This document shows, in pieces, positions 16,210 through 24,644 of a DNA stretch of 64,000 nt. Source of the stretch: Streptomyces cinerochromogenes (GTDB taxonomy: Bacteria > Actinomycetota > Actinomycetes > Streptomycetales > Streptomycetaceae). The position numbers and the translations under genes were made by a program. The notes beneath the pieces were generated by a model, which was given only the letters and a program-made list of their open reading frames with translations, was not told the DNA's origin and made no database searches. Within the stretch, counting starts at the first letter, position 1, and every line of letters begins with the position of its first letter. The stretch spans positions 62,001 to 126,000 of the forward strand of contig NZ_BMRM01000009.1 of assembly GCF_014648635.1 (NCBI RefSeq), written 5' to 3'.

Positions 16210-16228
16210 AAACTAGCAGTGCTAATTT
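16210..16228. promoter_or_regulatory. TetR operator candidate AAACTAGCAGTGCTAATTT
   Basis: A 19-bp near-perfect palindrome between divergent TetR and acyl-CoA dehydrogenase genes, 28 bp from the TetR start and 43 bp from the dehydrogenase start. It is closely similar to 11914-11932. The position suits autoregulation and control of the divergent gene. Confidence 0.7.
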
Positions 16229-16270
16229 AAATGTACGGCTTTCAAGAACCATCGGTTATGGGGTGATCTC

Positions 16271-17425
16271 GTGGTGAACCTGGGTCTCAGCGAGGAGCAG
16301 ACGGCCGTACGGCGGCTCGCCCGGGACTTCGTGGAGCGCGAGATCGCCCCGCACGTGGTCGCCTGGGACCGCGCCGAGGAGGTCGACCGGGGCATCGTGA
16401 AGAAGCTCGGCGAGGTCGGCTTCCTCGGCCTCACCGTCGCCGAGGAGTACGGCGGCTCCGGCGGCGACCACCTCTCCTACTGCCTGGTCACCGAGGAACT
16501 GGGGCGCGGGGACTCCTCGGTCCGCGGCATCGTCTCCGTCTCCCTCGGACTCGTCGCCAAGACGATCGCCGCCTGGGGCAGCGAGGAGCAGAAGCGGCGC
16601 TGGCTGCCGGGGCTCACCTCCGGCGCGTACGTCGGCTGCTTCGGCCTCACCGAGCCCGGCACCGGCTCCGACGCGGGCAGCCTCACCACCCGGGCGGTGC
16701 GCGACGGCGACGACTACGTCGTGAACGGCACCAAGATGTTCATCACCAACGGCACCTGGGCCGACGTCGTCCTGCTCTTCGCCCGCTCCACCGACGCCCC
16801 CGGCCACAAGGGAGTCTCCGCCTTCCTCGTGCCCGCCGACACCCCCGGCCTGACCCGCCGCACCGTCCACGGCAAGCTCGGCCTGCGCGGCCAGGCCACC
16901 GCCGAACTCGTCCTGGAGGACGTGCGCGTGCCCGCGTCGGCGATGCTCGGCGAGGAGGGCAAGGGCTTCTCCGTCGCCATGTCCGCGCTCGCCAAGGGGC
17001 GGATGTCGGTGGCCGCCGGCTGCGTCGGGATAGCCCAGGCCGCGCTGGACGCGGCCGTGCGCTACGCCGGCGAGCGGGAACAGTTCGGCGGGCCCATCGC
17101 CCGGCACCAGCTGGTGCAGGAGCTGATCAGCGACATCGCCGTCGACGTGGACGCGGCCCGGCTGCTGACCTGGCGGGTCGCCGACCTCGTCGACCGCGGC
17201 GAGCCCTTCGCCGTCGAGTCCTCCAAGGCCAAGCTGTTCGCCTCCGAGGCCGCCGTGCGCGCCGCCAACAACGCCCTCCAGGTCTTCGGCGGCTACGGCT
17301 ACATCGACGAGTACCCCGCGGGCAAGCTGCTGCGCGACGCCCGCGTGATGACCCTCTACGAGGGCACCAGCCAGATCCAGAAGCTGCTCATCGGACGTGC
17401 GCTGACCGGGGTCTCGGCGTTCTGA
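16271..17425 (+). CDS. Acyl-CoA dehydrogenase
   Basis: 384 residues from GTG 16271 (GGGGTGA upstream); a second GTG follows directly. An FAD enzyme introducing an alpha-beta double bond into an acyl-CoA. Family signatures are CFGLTEPGTGSDAG (about 125-138), the QVFGGYGYIDEYP segment (about 337-349) and the C-terminal LYEGTSQIQK, whose Glu is the catalytic base in short/branched-chain family members. Length is normal. It is divergent from its probable TetR repressor. The chain-length preference cannot be determined. Confidence 0.93.
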   Translation: MVNLGLSEEQTAVRRLARDFVEREIAPHVVAWDRAEEVDRGIVKKLGEVGFLGLTVAEEYGGSGGDHLSYCLVTEELGRGDSSVRGIVSVSLGLVAKTIAAWGSEEQKRRWLPGLTSGAYVGCFGLTEPGTGSDAGSLTTRAVRDGDDYVVNGTKMFITNGTWADVVLLFARSTDAPGHKGVSAFLVPADTPGLTRRTVHGKLGLRGQATAELVLEDVRVPASAMLGEEGKGFSVAMSALAKGRMSVAAGCVGIAQAALDAAVRYAGEREQFGGPIARHQLVQELISDIAVDVDAARLLTWRVADLVDRGEPFAVESSKAKLFASEAAVRAANNALQVFGGYGYIDEYPAGKLLRDARVMTLYEGTSQIQKLLIGRALTGVSAF

Positions 17426-17485
17426 GTACCCGGCTGAGTATCTCGGCGGATGCGGCGGGGCCCGCGTTCGCCGAGGCTGTCGGCC

Positions 17486-17773
17486 ATGAGTGAGACACCG
17501 GTCAGACAGCAGGGCACGGCCGCGTTCTACGGCCAGGCCGTCGCCTCCTTCGCGGTCGCCATGACGGCCACCGCCATCGGCATCCTCCGGCTCGACGCCA
17601 GTGCCTGGGTGCGCGGGTTCCTGGCGATCGCCGTCCTCTACCTCGTCACCTCCGCCTTCACCCTCGCCAAGGTGATCCGGGACCGGCAGGAGGCCGGGCA
17701 GATCGTCAGCCGCGTCGACCAGGCCCGCCTGGAGAAGCTGCTGGCCGAGCACGACCCCTACGAGAAGCTCTGA
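17486..17773 (+). CDS. YiaA/YiaB-like two-helix membrane protein
   Basis: 95 residues from ATG 17486. Two hydrophobic helices (about residues 14-34 and 42-62) joined by a short DASAW turn and followed by a charged C-terminal helix (RDRQEAGQIVSRVDQARLEKLL). This layout matches the YiaAB helix-pair family, whose function is unknown. It lies 60 bp after the acyl-CoA dehydrogenase gene and may be read through from it. Confidence 0.75.
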   Translation: MSETPVRQQGTAAFYGQAVASFAVAMTATAIGILRLDASAWVRGFLAIAVLYLVTSAFTLAKVIRDRQEAGQIVSRVDQARLEKLLAEHDPYEKL

Positions 17774-17784
17774 CACGGCTACGC

Positions 17785-17798
17785 TAAGCGCTCGCTCA
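17785..17798. promoter_or_regulatory. TetR operator candidate TAAGCGCTCGCTCA
   Basis: A TnAGC-N4-GCTnA palindrome 50 bp upstream of the TetR gene starting at 17848. The same pattern is at 18968-18981 in front of the MaoC gene on the other side of that TetR gene. Autoregulation is inferred. Confidence 0.55.
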
Positions 17799-17847
17799 CC
17801 GTCGGCGGTATGGTGGTGCTCCTGTCACCGAGAGGGGCGAGCGAGCG

Positions 17848-18471
17848 ATGAGTACGGCGCAGGAGACGACCGGCGGCGAAGTGGAGCCGTGGGAAGAGGT
17901 CACCCCTGACGCGGCCCGGCGGCTGCTCGTCGCCGCCGTGGAGGCCTTCGCCGAGCGTGGGTACCACGCGACGACGACCCGCGACATCGCCGGCCGCGCC
18001 GGCATGAGCCCGGCCGCGCTCTACATCCACTACAAGACCAAGGAAGAGCTGCTCCACCGGATCAGCCGGATCGGCCACGACCGGGCCCTGGACATCCTGC
18101 GCACGGCGGCCCGCCGCGAGGGCAGCGCCACGGAGCGGCTGGCCGACGCCGTCAGCTCCTTCGTCCGCTGGCACGCGGGGCGGCGCACCACCGCGCGGGT
18201 GGTCCAGTACGAACTCGACGCCCTCGGCCCCGAGGCGCGCGCCGAGATCGTCGCGCTGCGCCGGCAGGTCGACGCCGAGGTGCGCGGGATCATCGAGGAC
18301 GGCGTGGCCTCCGGCGAGTTCGACGTGCCGGACGTCAAGGGGACCACGCTCGCCGTGCTGTCGCTGTGCATCGACGTGGCCCGCTGGTTCGACGTGAACG
18401 GCCCGCGCACCCCCGAGGAGGTCGGCGCGCTCTACGCCGACCTCGTGCTGCGCATGGTCGGGGTCCGCTAG
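17848..18471 (+). CDS. TetR family transcriptional regulator
   Basis: 207 residues from ATG 17848. The helix-turn-helix is at about residues 48-67 (TTRDIAGRAGMSPAALYIHY). The C-terminal half has GIIEDGVASGEFDVPDVKGT and WFDVNGPRTPEEV, patterns of KstR2-like TetR proteins that sense acyl-CoAs. It is convergent with a MaoC-type hydratase gene, 9 bp between stop codons. Its own promoter and the MaoC promoter share a palindrome. Confidence 0.88.
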   Translation: MSTAQETTGGEVEPWEEVTPDAARRLLVAAVEAFAERGYHATTTRDIAGRAGMSPAALYIHYKTKEELLHRISRIGHDRALDILRTAARREGSATERLADAVSSFVRWHAGRRTTARVVQYELDALGPEARAEIVALRRQVDAEVRGIIEDGVASGEFDVPDVKGTTLAVLSLCIDVARWFDVNGPRTPEEVGALYADLVLRMVGVR

Positions 18472-18480
18472 GCCCCGGGG

Positions 18481-18942
18481 CTACAGGTAGTACCGGGAGA
18501 CCGATTCCGCGACGCACACCGGCTTGTCGCCGCCCTCGCGCTCCACGGTGAAGGCGACCGTCACCTGGACGCCGCCGGTGACGTCCTCGACGCCGGTGAT
18601 CCTCCCGGTGGCGCGCAGCCGGGAGCCGACGGGGACGGGGGAGGGGAAGCGGACCTTGTTCGTCCCGTAGTTGACGCCCATCTTCACGCCCTCGACCCGG
18701 ATGAGCTGCGGCCCGAAGAGCGGGAGCAGGGACAGGGTGAGGTAGCCGTGCGCGATGGTGGTCCCGAACGGTCCCGTGGCGGCCTTCTCCGGGTCCACGT
18801 GGATCCACTGGTGGTCCCCGGTCGCCTCGGCGAACAGGTCGATCCGCTTCTGGTCGACCTCCAGCCAGTCCGTGTGGCCCAGCTGCTCGCCCACGGCCGC
18901 CCTCAGCTCGTCGGGGGAGGTGAAGATCCTCGGTTCTGCCAT
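18481..18942 (-). CDS. MaoC family dehydratase/enoyl-CoA hydratase
   Basis: 153 residues, a single hot-dog domain. The hydratase signature includes the DHQWIHVDPEKA segment (about 44-55, with the Asp-His pair) and the GTTIAHGYLTLSL stretch (about 62-74). It probably hydrates a trans-2-enoyl-CoA. The start is ATG 18942. The promoter has a clean palindrome at 18968-18981. This gene and the acyl-CoA dehydrogenase nearby would give two consecutive beta-oxidation-type steps. Confidence 0.9.
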   Translation of the reverse strand: MAEPRIFTSPDELRAAVGEQLGHTDWLEVDQKRIDLFAEATGDHQWIHVDPEKAATGPFGTTIAHGYLTLSLLPLFGPQLIRVEGVKMGVNYGTNKVRFPSPVPVGSRLRATGRITGVEDVTGGVQVTVAFTVEREGGDKPVCVAESVSRYYL

Positions 18943-18967
18943 GTTCCCGGCCTCTCGCTCGCGTCTC

Positions 18968-18981
18968 TAAGCAACTGCTTA
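18968..18981. promoter_or_regulatory. TetR operator candidate TAAGCAACTGCTTA
   Basis: Perfect 5-bp arms around a 4-nt centre; the palindrome extends by one base pair (CTAAGC...GCTTAG). It lies 26 bp upstream of the MaoC ATG and in the intergenic region shared with soxR. It has the same TnAGC-N4-GCTnA pattern as 17785-17798. Confidence 0.65.
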
Positions 18982-19046
18982 GCATGGTCGGGTGAGGGGG
19001 CGATGTCAACGGAGGCGGGACCGGCCGGGTGGGTAGTCTCTGAGAG

Positions 19047-19505
19047 GTGCCACAGATTCCCGAGAAGATCCACGAGCTGACCGTCGGCCAGTTGTCCGCG
19101 CGCAGCGGAGCCGCGGTGTCCGCCCTGCACTTCTACGAGTCCAAAGGCCTGATCTCCAGCCGGCGCACCCCCGGCAACCAGCGCCGCTACAGCCGCGACA
19201 CCCTGCGCCGGGTGGCCTTCGTCCGCGCGGCCCAGCGGGTCGGCATCCCGCTCGCCACGATCCGGGAGGCCCTGACCGAACTGCCCGAGGAGCGCACGCC
19301 GACGAGGGAGGACTGGGCGCGGCTGTCGGAGAAGTGGCGCACGGAACTGGAGGAGCGGATCCAGCAGCTGAACCGTCTGCGGGACCACCTCGCCGACTGC
19401 ATCGGGTGCGGGTGCCTGTCCCTGGAGACGTGTGTGCTGTCCAACCCGGACGACGTGTTCGGCGAGCGGCTCACGGGGTCGCGTCTCATGGCGGAGCGGC
19501 GCTGA
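19047..19505 (+). CDS. soxR: Redox-sensitive transcriptional activator SoxR
   Basis: 152 residues from GTG 19047. A MerR-type winged helix at the N-terminus (about 10-78: LTVGQLSARSGAAVSALHFY), a dimerisation helix (about 85-117) and the [2Fe-2S] cysteine cluster Cys118-x2-Cys121-x-Cys123-x5-Cys129 define SoxR. In Streptomyces SoxR responds to endogenous redox-active pigments and not mainly to superoxide. No target gene with a recognisable SoxR box was seen in this window. It is divergent from MaoC. Confidence 0.95.
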   Translation: MPQIPEKIHELTVGQLSARSGAAVSALHFYESKGLISSRRTPGNQRRYSRDTLRRVAFVRAAQRVGIPLATIREALTELPEERTPTREDWARLSEKWRTELEERIQQLNRLRDHLADCIGCGCLSLETCVLSNPDDVFGERLTGSRLMAERR

Positions 19506-19555
19506 GGGGGACGACCGGGCCGGGGGACGGTTCGTCGCCGGCCGCGGGCGCGCGG

Positions 19556-19587
19556 TGGCTGATCGCGCGGTTCCCCGCGCCCCTGGG
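19556..19587. repeat. Dispersed Streptomyces intergenic element, copy 2 (inverted)
   Basis: Core CGCGCGGTTCCCCGCGCCCC, the reverse complement of the element at 14508-14545 with two substitutions. It lies in the 192-bp gap between soxR and the convergent zinc-ribbon gene. The rest of that gap shows no gene. Confidence 0.6.
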
Positions 19588-19697
19588 GAGCTGCGGCCGT
19601 CGTCGGCCTCAGGGCGCCGTCACGGCTGCGCCCTGCGCGGTAAGGGTGCGGCATCCCCTACGCACCCCCGCATCGGTGCCGGTCACCGCCCGGGTCC

Positions 19698-20300
19698 TCA
19701 GGCCGACATCAGCAGCCGTCCCCGTCGGGCGTGCTCAAGGGCCCTCGGGTCCAGGACGGGGCGCGGCACCAGGATCCCGCAGTCCGTGCAGACCGGGCCG
19801 GACGACGGCTCGTGGTCCAGGCCGTACTTCCAGACCAGGCGCTCTCCGCCGCACACCGGGCAGGACGAGCCCGGCTCCCGCTCCAGCGCGGCGATCAGCC
19901 GGCGCAGCACCACCGCCAGCGGCTCGTCGGGGTGCACCCGCGGGTCGTCGCACCAGGCGACCCCGAACCCGCCCCAGGTCAGCCGGTGCCAGTCGTCCAC
20001 GCTGCCGGGCCGGCGCAGCCCGTCGTGCTTCTCCTTCCTGCGTCGCTCGGTGAAGTCGGTCTCGTAGGCGAGCCAGACGTCACGAGCCTCCTCCAGCTCC
20101 TCCAGCGCGGCCACGAGCCGCGCCGGATCGGGGGAGCGGTCCTCGGGGCCGAAACCCGCCCGGGAGCACAGATGGTCCCAGGTCGCCCGATGCCCGTAAG
20201 GGGCGAACTTCTCCAGGCACTTGCGCAGTGAGTACCGCCGTAGCGCCAGATCGCAGCCCGGGTCGCGTACCTGTCTCGCCAGACTCCGGAAACCGGCCAT
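19698..20300 (-). CDS. Conserved hypothetical zinc-ribbon protein
   Basis: 200 residues from ATG 20300. A helical, charged N-terminal two-thirds (rich in Arg, Glu and Trp) is followed by a zinc-ribbon at about residues 146-173: CPVCGGE, then CTDCG 20 residues later. No catalytic motif was recognised. It may bind nucleic acid or stabilise a fold with zinc. Genes on both sides point away or converge, so there is no operon context. Confidence 0.65.
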   Translation of the reverse strand: MAGFRSLARQVRDPGCDLALRRYSLRKCLEKFAPYGHRATWDHLCSRAGFGPEDRSPDPARLVAALEELEEARDVWLAYETDFTERRRKEKHDGLRRPGSVDDWHRLTWGGFGVAWCDDPRVHPDEPLAVVLRRLIAALEREPGSSCPVCGGERLVWKYGLDHEPSSGPVCTDCGILVPRPVLDPRALEHARRGRLLMSA

Positions 20301-20507
20301 CGCCCTGCACCTCCGTCACACCTGCACCTGTACTTCGGTCACTTCGGCGTCGTCGCACGGACGTCGCCGAATAGACGTATCGACAGGCGATTCGGCTCCA
20401 TCCCTTCTCGGGATCTCCTTGCGGACTCCAGAAAGTGACGCATGTTCATCTTTGAACGGGGGGATACCGGCGGTAACGTTCGGCCACCCCTGTCGCTAGG
20501 AGCTGCC

Positions 20508-23297
20508 ATGCCACGGCGAACCCCACGTACCACGCTCGACAGACTGAGAACGTCCCGCCGACTCCCCGGGTTCCTGAAGACCGCGTCGATATGCGTCCTC
20601 GTCGCCGGTCTTCTCTCACCCCTCACACAGACCGCGGCGGCGGCGACCGGGACGGCGGCCGCCAACGACTACTGCGGCGGCCGGTGTTCGGACATCCTGC
20701 CGCCCGGCGAGAACGGCAACGCGACCCTCGCCCAGATCCTGCTCAACCAGGCCTTCGGCACCCAGCCCGCGCACGCCGAGGACCAGCTCGGCCCGTACGC
20801 CGACCTGGCCACCGGCTACAAGGGACTGACCGACGCCACGGTCAACACCTTCTTCAACGACGCCTCCTTCGGCGTCCCCGCCGACCAGGTCGCCTCCACC
20901 GAGAAGCCGGCCGGCCGCGGCGACGTCACGATCGTCCGCGACAAGAAGGCCGGTGTGCCGCACATCACGGGCACCACCCGGTACGGCACCGAGTTCGGCG
21001 CCGGATACGCGGCGGCCGAGGACCGGCTGTGGCTGATGGACGTCTTCCGGCACGTCGGCCGGGGCCGGCTGACCTCCTTCGCCGGCGGCGCCCCCGCCAA
21101 CCAGGGCCTGGAGCAGCAGTTCTACCGCAACGCCCCCTACACCGAGGCGGACCTCCAGGCGCAGATCGACAACGCGGTCGCGAAGAACGGCGCCCGCGGC
21201 CAGCAGGCCCTCGCCGACGTCAAGGCCTACCTCGACGGCATCAACGCCTACATCGACGCCTCCGACAGCGGCCGCTACTTCCCCGGCGAGTACGTCCTGA
21301 CCGGTCACAAGGACTCCGTCACCAACGCCGGCACCATAGAACACTTCAAGGTCACCGACCTGGTGGCGCTCGCCTCCGTGATCGGCTCGCTGTTCGGCTC
21401 CGGCGGTGGCGGCGAGGTCGACAACGCCGTGTCCCTGCTCGCCGCCCAGGCCAGGTACGGGGTCGAGGAGGGCACCAGGGTCTGGGAGTCCTTCCGCGAA
21501 CGCAACGACCCCGAGGCCGTCCTCACCGTCCACGACGGCGAGAGCTTCCCCTACGGCGCCAAGCCCGCCGACGCCCAGGGCCAGGCCCTGCCCGACACCG
21601 GCTCGGTCACCCGGGAACCGCTCGTGTACGACCGCACGGGCAGCGCCGGGACCGCGGCCGCGAAGAGCACCACCGCCACCGCCGCGAAGACCGCCCTCGG
21701 CTCCGCCCGGCGCGGCATGTCCAACGCCCTCGTGGTCAGCGGCAAGCACACCGCCGGCGGCCACCCCATCGCCGTCTTCGGGCCGCAGACCGGCTACTTC
21801 GCGCCGCAGCTGCTCATGCTCCAGGAGATCCAGGGCCCCGGCCTCAGCGCCCGCGGCGCCTCCTTCGCGGGCCTGAGCATGTACGTCGAACTCGGCCGCG
21901 GCCAGGACTACTCCTGGAGCGCCACCACCTCCGGCCAGGACATCATCGACAGCTACGCGGTCGAGCTGTGCCAGGACGACTACCACTACCTGTACCACGG
22001 CACCTGCACGCCCATGGAGAAGGTCGAGCAGAAGAACGCCTGGAAGCCGACCACCGCCGACGGCACGGCCGAGGGGTCGTACACCATGCGCGTGTGGCGG
22101 ACCCGGTACGGCCCCGTGGAGTACCGGGCGACCGTCGGCGGCAAGAAGGTCGCCTACACCACCCTGCGCTCCTCCTACCTGCACGAGGCCGACTCCATCA
22201 TCGGCTTCCAGATGCTCAACGACCCCGACTACGTCAAGGGTCCGCAGGACTTCCAGAGCGCGGCGCAGCACATCAACTACACCTTCAACTGGTTCTACGC
22301 CGACTCACAGCACACCGCCTACTACAACAGCGGTGACAACCCGGTCCGGGCGAGCGGTGTCGACAGCGAGTTCCCGGTGTGGGCGCGGCCCGCGTACGAG
22401 TGGCGGAACTGGGACCCGGCCACCAACACCGCCGACTACACCCCGGCCTCCGCGCACCCCCACTCCGTCGACCAGGACTACTACGTCTCCTGGAACAACA
22501 AGCAGGCCGAGGACTACACGACCGCGTCCTGGGGCGACGGCTCCGTGCACCGCGGCAACCTGCTGGACGACCGGGTGAAGAAGCTGGTCGCGGCGGGCGG
22601 GGTGACCCGTGCCGAGCTGGTGCGGGCCATGGCGGACGCGGGCCTCGCCGACCTGCGCGCCGAGGACGTGCTGCCCAGGCTGCTCAAGGTGATCACCTCC
22701 TCGCCGGTGACCGACTCCACGGCCGCCGCGGCGGTGGGCAAGCTCCAGGCGTGGGTGACGGCGGGCGCCAAGCGCACCGAGACCTCGGCCGGTTCCAGGA
22801 AGTACGCCGACGCCGACGCGGTCCGCATCCTGGACGCCTGGTGGCCGCTGCTGGTCAGGGCCGAGTTCGAGCCCGGTCTCGGCAGCGACCTGTACACGGC
22901 GTTCACGAGCAACCTGCCGGTCGACGAGGCGCCCTCCGCCGGACACGGACCCACCGGCTCGCACGCCGGCAGCTCCTTCCAGTACGGCTGGTGGTCCTAC
23001 GTCGACAAGGACGTCCGGGCCGTGCTCGGGGAGCCCGTGCGGGGCGGCCTCGCCCGGACGTACTGCGGCGGCGGCAGCCTCACCGCCTGCCGGGACACCC
23101 TGATCAGCACGCTGAAGGACGCCGCGGGCAGGACCGCCGCCCAGGTCTACCCGGGCGACGACCAGTGCGCGGCGGGCGACCAGTGGTGCGCCGACTCGAT
23201 CGTCCAGCGCACCCTGGGCGGCATCAAGCACGGGAGGATCAGCTGGCAGAACCGGCCGACCTTCCAGCAGGTCGTGGAGTACACCTCGCACCGCTGA
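20508..23297 (+). CDS. Secreted penicillin acylase family protein (Ntn hydrolase, peptidase S45)
   Basis: 929 residues from ATG 20508 (AGGAGC upstream). A long basic leader and hydrophobic core (about 1-46, TQTAAAA) direct export. The alpha-chain region (about 90-400) includes AGYAAAEDRLWLMD (about 166-178). The autocatalytic site is GMSNALVV, placing nucleophile Ser405 at the start of the beta chain, as in penicillin, cephalosporin and acyl-homoserine-lactone acylases. The protein hydrolyses an amide bond; candidates are aculeacin-type lipopeptides, N-acyl homoserine lactones or penicillins. It is larger than average for the family (about 750-850). Cys pairs near the C-terminus suggest disulfides. 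Confidence 0.9.
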   Translation: MPRRTPRTTLDRLRTSRRLPGFLKTASICVLVAGLLSPLTQTAAAATGTAAANDYCGGRCSDILPPGENGNATLAQILLNQAFGTQPAHAEDQLGPYADLATGYKGLTDATVNTFFNDASFGVPADQVASTEKPAGRGDVTIVRDKKAGVPHITGTTRYGTEFGAGYAAAEDRLWLMDVFRHVGRGRLTSFAGGAPANQGLEQQFYRNAPYTEADLQAQIDNAVAKNGARGQQALADVKAYLDGINAYIDASDSGRYFPGEYVLTGHKDSVTNAGTIEHFKVTDLVALASVIGSLFGSGGGGEVDNAVSLLAAQARYGVEEGTRVWESFRERNDPEAVLTVHDGESFPYGAKPADAQGQALPDTGSVTREPLVYDRTGSAGTAAAKSTTATAAKTALGSARRGMSNALVVSGKHTAGGHPIAVFGPQTGYFAPQLLMLQEIQGPGLSARGASFAGLSMYVELGRGQDYSWSATTSGQDIIDSYAVELCQDDYHYLYHGTCTPMEKVEQKNAWKPTTADGTAEGSYTMRVWRTRYGPVEYRATVGGKKVAYTTLRSSYLHEADSIIGFQMLNDPDYVKGPQDFQSAAQHINYTFNWFYADSQHTAYYNSGDNPVRASGVDSEFPVWARPAYEWRNWDPATNTADYTPASAHPHSVDQDYYVSWNNKQAEDYTTASWGDGSVHRGNLLDDRVKKLVAAGGVTRAELVRAMADAGLADLRAEDVLPRLLKVITSSPVTDSTAAAAVGKLQAWVTAGAKRTETSAGSRKYADADAVRILDAWWPLLVRAEFEPGLGSDLYTAFTSNLPVDEAPSAGHGPTGSHAGSSFQYGWWSYVDKDVRAVLGEPVRGGLARTYCGGGSLTACRDTLISTLKDAAGRTAAQVYPGDDQCAAGDQWCADSIVQRTLGGIKHGRISWQNRPTFQQVVEYTSHR

Positions 23298-23315
23298 GGT
23301 GACGCGGGCGGCGGG

Positions 23316-24599
23316 TCACGCGATACGGCCCGCCGCCACCACCAGCCGCGCCAGCTCGGGGTGCACGATGTCGCTGTGCGCCCCCGTCGGCGCGCCCCCG
23401 CGCCGGACCACGGCCGCCGCGTCCACGTTCACGCACCCCGACGCGGGCAGCCGGCCGTCCAGCGCCGCCGCGAGGTCCAGCCGGACCGTGCCCTGCACCG
23501 CCTGCACCCCGTCGTGCCCCAGGGCCCCCCACCGCGGCCCGAGCACGGCCGCGATCTCGTTGCCCGCGCAGGAGCGGTCGTCCCCGGCGAGCCGGGAGGC
23601 CAGCGGGTAGAACGTGCCGAGGGCCGCGTCGAAGTGCGAGTAGCAGCACACCAGCGGGCCGTCGACGCGCCGCTGCAGGTCCTTCAGCATCCCCGACCGG
23701 TCCGGGGCGTGCGGCAGCCGGGCCGCGAACGCGTAGTGCGAGAAGGCACCCTGCAGCAGGGTCACCGACTTCACCGTGTCCACGCCCCCGGGCAGCCCGC
23801 GCAGCGCGAACGCCACCAGCCGGCCGCCGAAGCTGTGCCCGACGAGGTGCACCCGCACCCCGGGAGCCGCCTGCGCCAACCGGCCCAGCAGCGGGCCGAG
23901 TCCCCGCTCACCGACCGTCCCGGCCCGCCGTTTCATCCGGTAGTACGTCGCCTGCCGCAGCAGCTCCTTGGCGCCCTCCCACGGGTTCGGGATGCCGAAC
24001 TGCGGCGCCCCGGAGGAGTCGAGCGCGGCCAGCGCCCCGGCGAACTGCTCGCAGGCGGCCACCGGATCACCACCGAACACGGCGGGCTCGCCGTCCTCGT
24101 CCGTGTCGGCCACCGGCTCCGGTGCGCCGTCGTCCAGCAGCAGCCGCACCAGCCGCCCGAACTCCGCCAGCCCCGCGGTGCCGTCCGGCCGTTCGTCCAG
24201 CATCCGGGCCAGCTGGTCCAGCACGGTCGTCCGGCCCGGGAAGGCCTCCAGCAGCGCGCGCCGGGTGTCCTTGTCCAGCGCCGGACGCGGCCGCGCCTCC
24301 GCCTCCACGGCCGCCACCGACCTCGGGAAGTCGGGGATCGGCTCGTCGCTGAACCGCATCGACGGCCAGACCACGCCGACGTACCCGAGCCGGGCCTTCG
24401 GCGCCAGCCCCGGAACCGGGGCGAAGAAACGGCGGTACAGCGCCGTCGCGCCCGAGCGGTCGTTGTTCCAGCCGTGCGAGAAGACGATCAGGTCACGGAC
24501 ACCGCGGTCCGCGGCCTGCGCCAGCAGCCGGTCGCGTTCGGGGCCGTCCACGTCCCCGTCCGCGTCGAAGGTCAGCTCCCAGTACGGAGCCACACTCAT
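23316..24599 (-). CDS. Alpha/beta hydrolase, lipase-like
   Basis: About 427 residues from ATG 24599; an upstream ATG at 24614 is also possible. An early HGWNND segment (about 44-49) and the nucleophile elbow GHSFGG (about 244-249) define an alpha/beta hydrolase with probable Ser nucleophile. The acid and the final His (GAHSDIVHPEL near the C-terminus) are plausible. There is no signal peptide, so it is cytoplasmic. The long insert between the N-terminal strands and the elbow is acidic. Substrate unknown. It overlaps nothing and lies 45 bp downstream of namZ on the same strand. Confidence 0.75.
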   Translation of the reverse strand: MSVAPYWELTFDADGDVDGPERDRLLAQAADRGVRDLIVFSHGWNNDRSGATALYRRFFAPVPGLAPKARLGYVGVVWPSMRFSDEPIPDFPRSVAAVEAEARPRPALDKDTRRALLEAFPGRTTVLDQLARMLDERPDGTAGLAEFGRLVRLLLDDGAPEPVADTDEDGEPAVFGGDPVAACEQFAGALAALDSSGAPQFGIPNPWEGAKELLRQATYYRMKRRAGTVGERGLGPLLGRLAQAAPGVRVHLVGHSFGGRLVAFALRGLPGGVDTVKSVTLLQGAFSHYAFAARLPHAPDRSGMLKDLQRRVDGPLVCCYSHFDAALGTFYPLASRLAGDDRSCAGNEIAAVLGPRWGALGHDGVQAVQGTVRLDLAAALDGRLPASGCVNVDAAAVVRRGGAPTGAHSDIVHPELARLVVAAGRIA

Positions 24600-24644
24600 C
24601 CCAGGATCCGCCATGCCAGGCCCCCAAGTCCCGGAGGAGGTGCG

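Noticed and set aside
19047..19505. SoxR might control neighbouring MaoC or aldehyde dehydrogenase genes
   Set aside because: No SoxR-box-like palindrome was found at those promoters; the palindromes present fit the TetR pattern instead.
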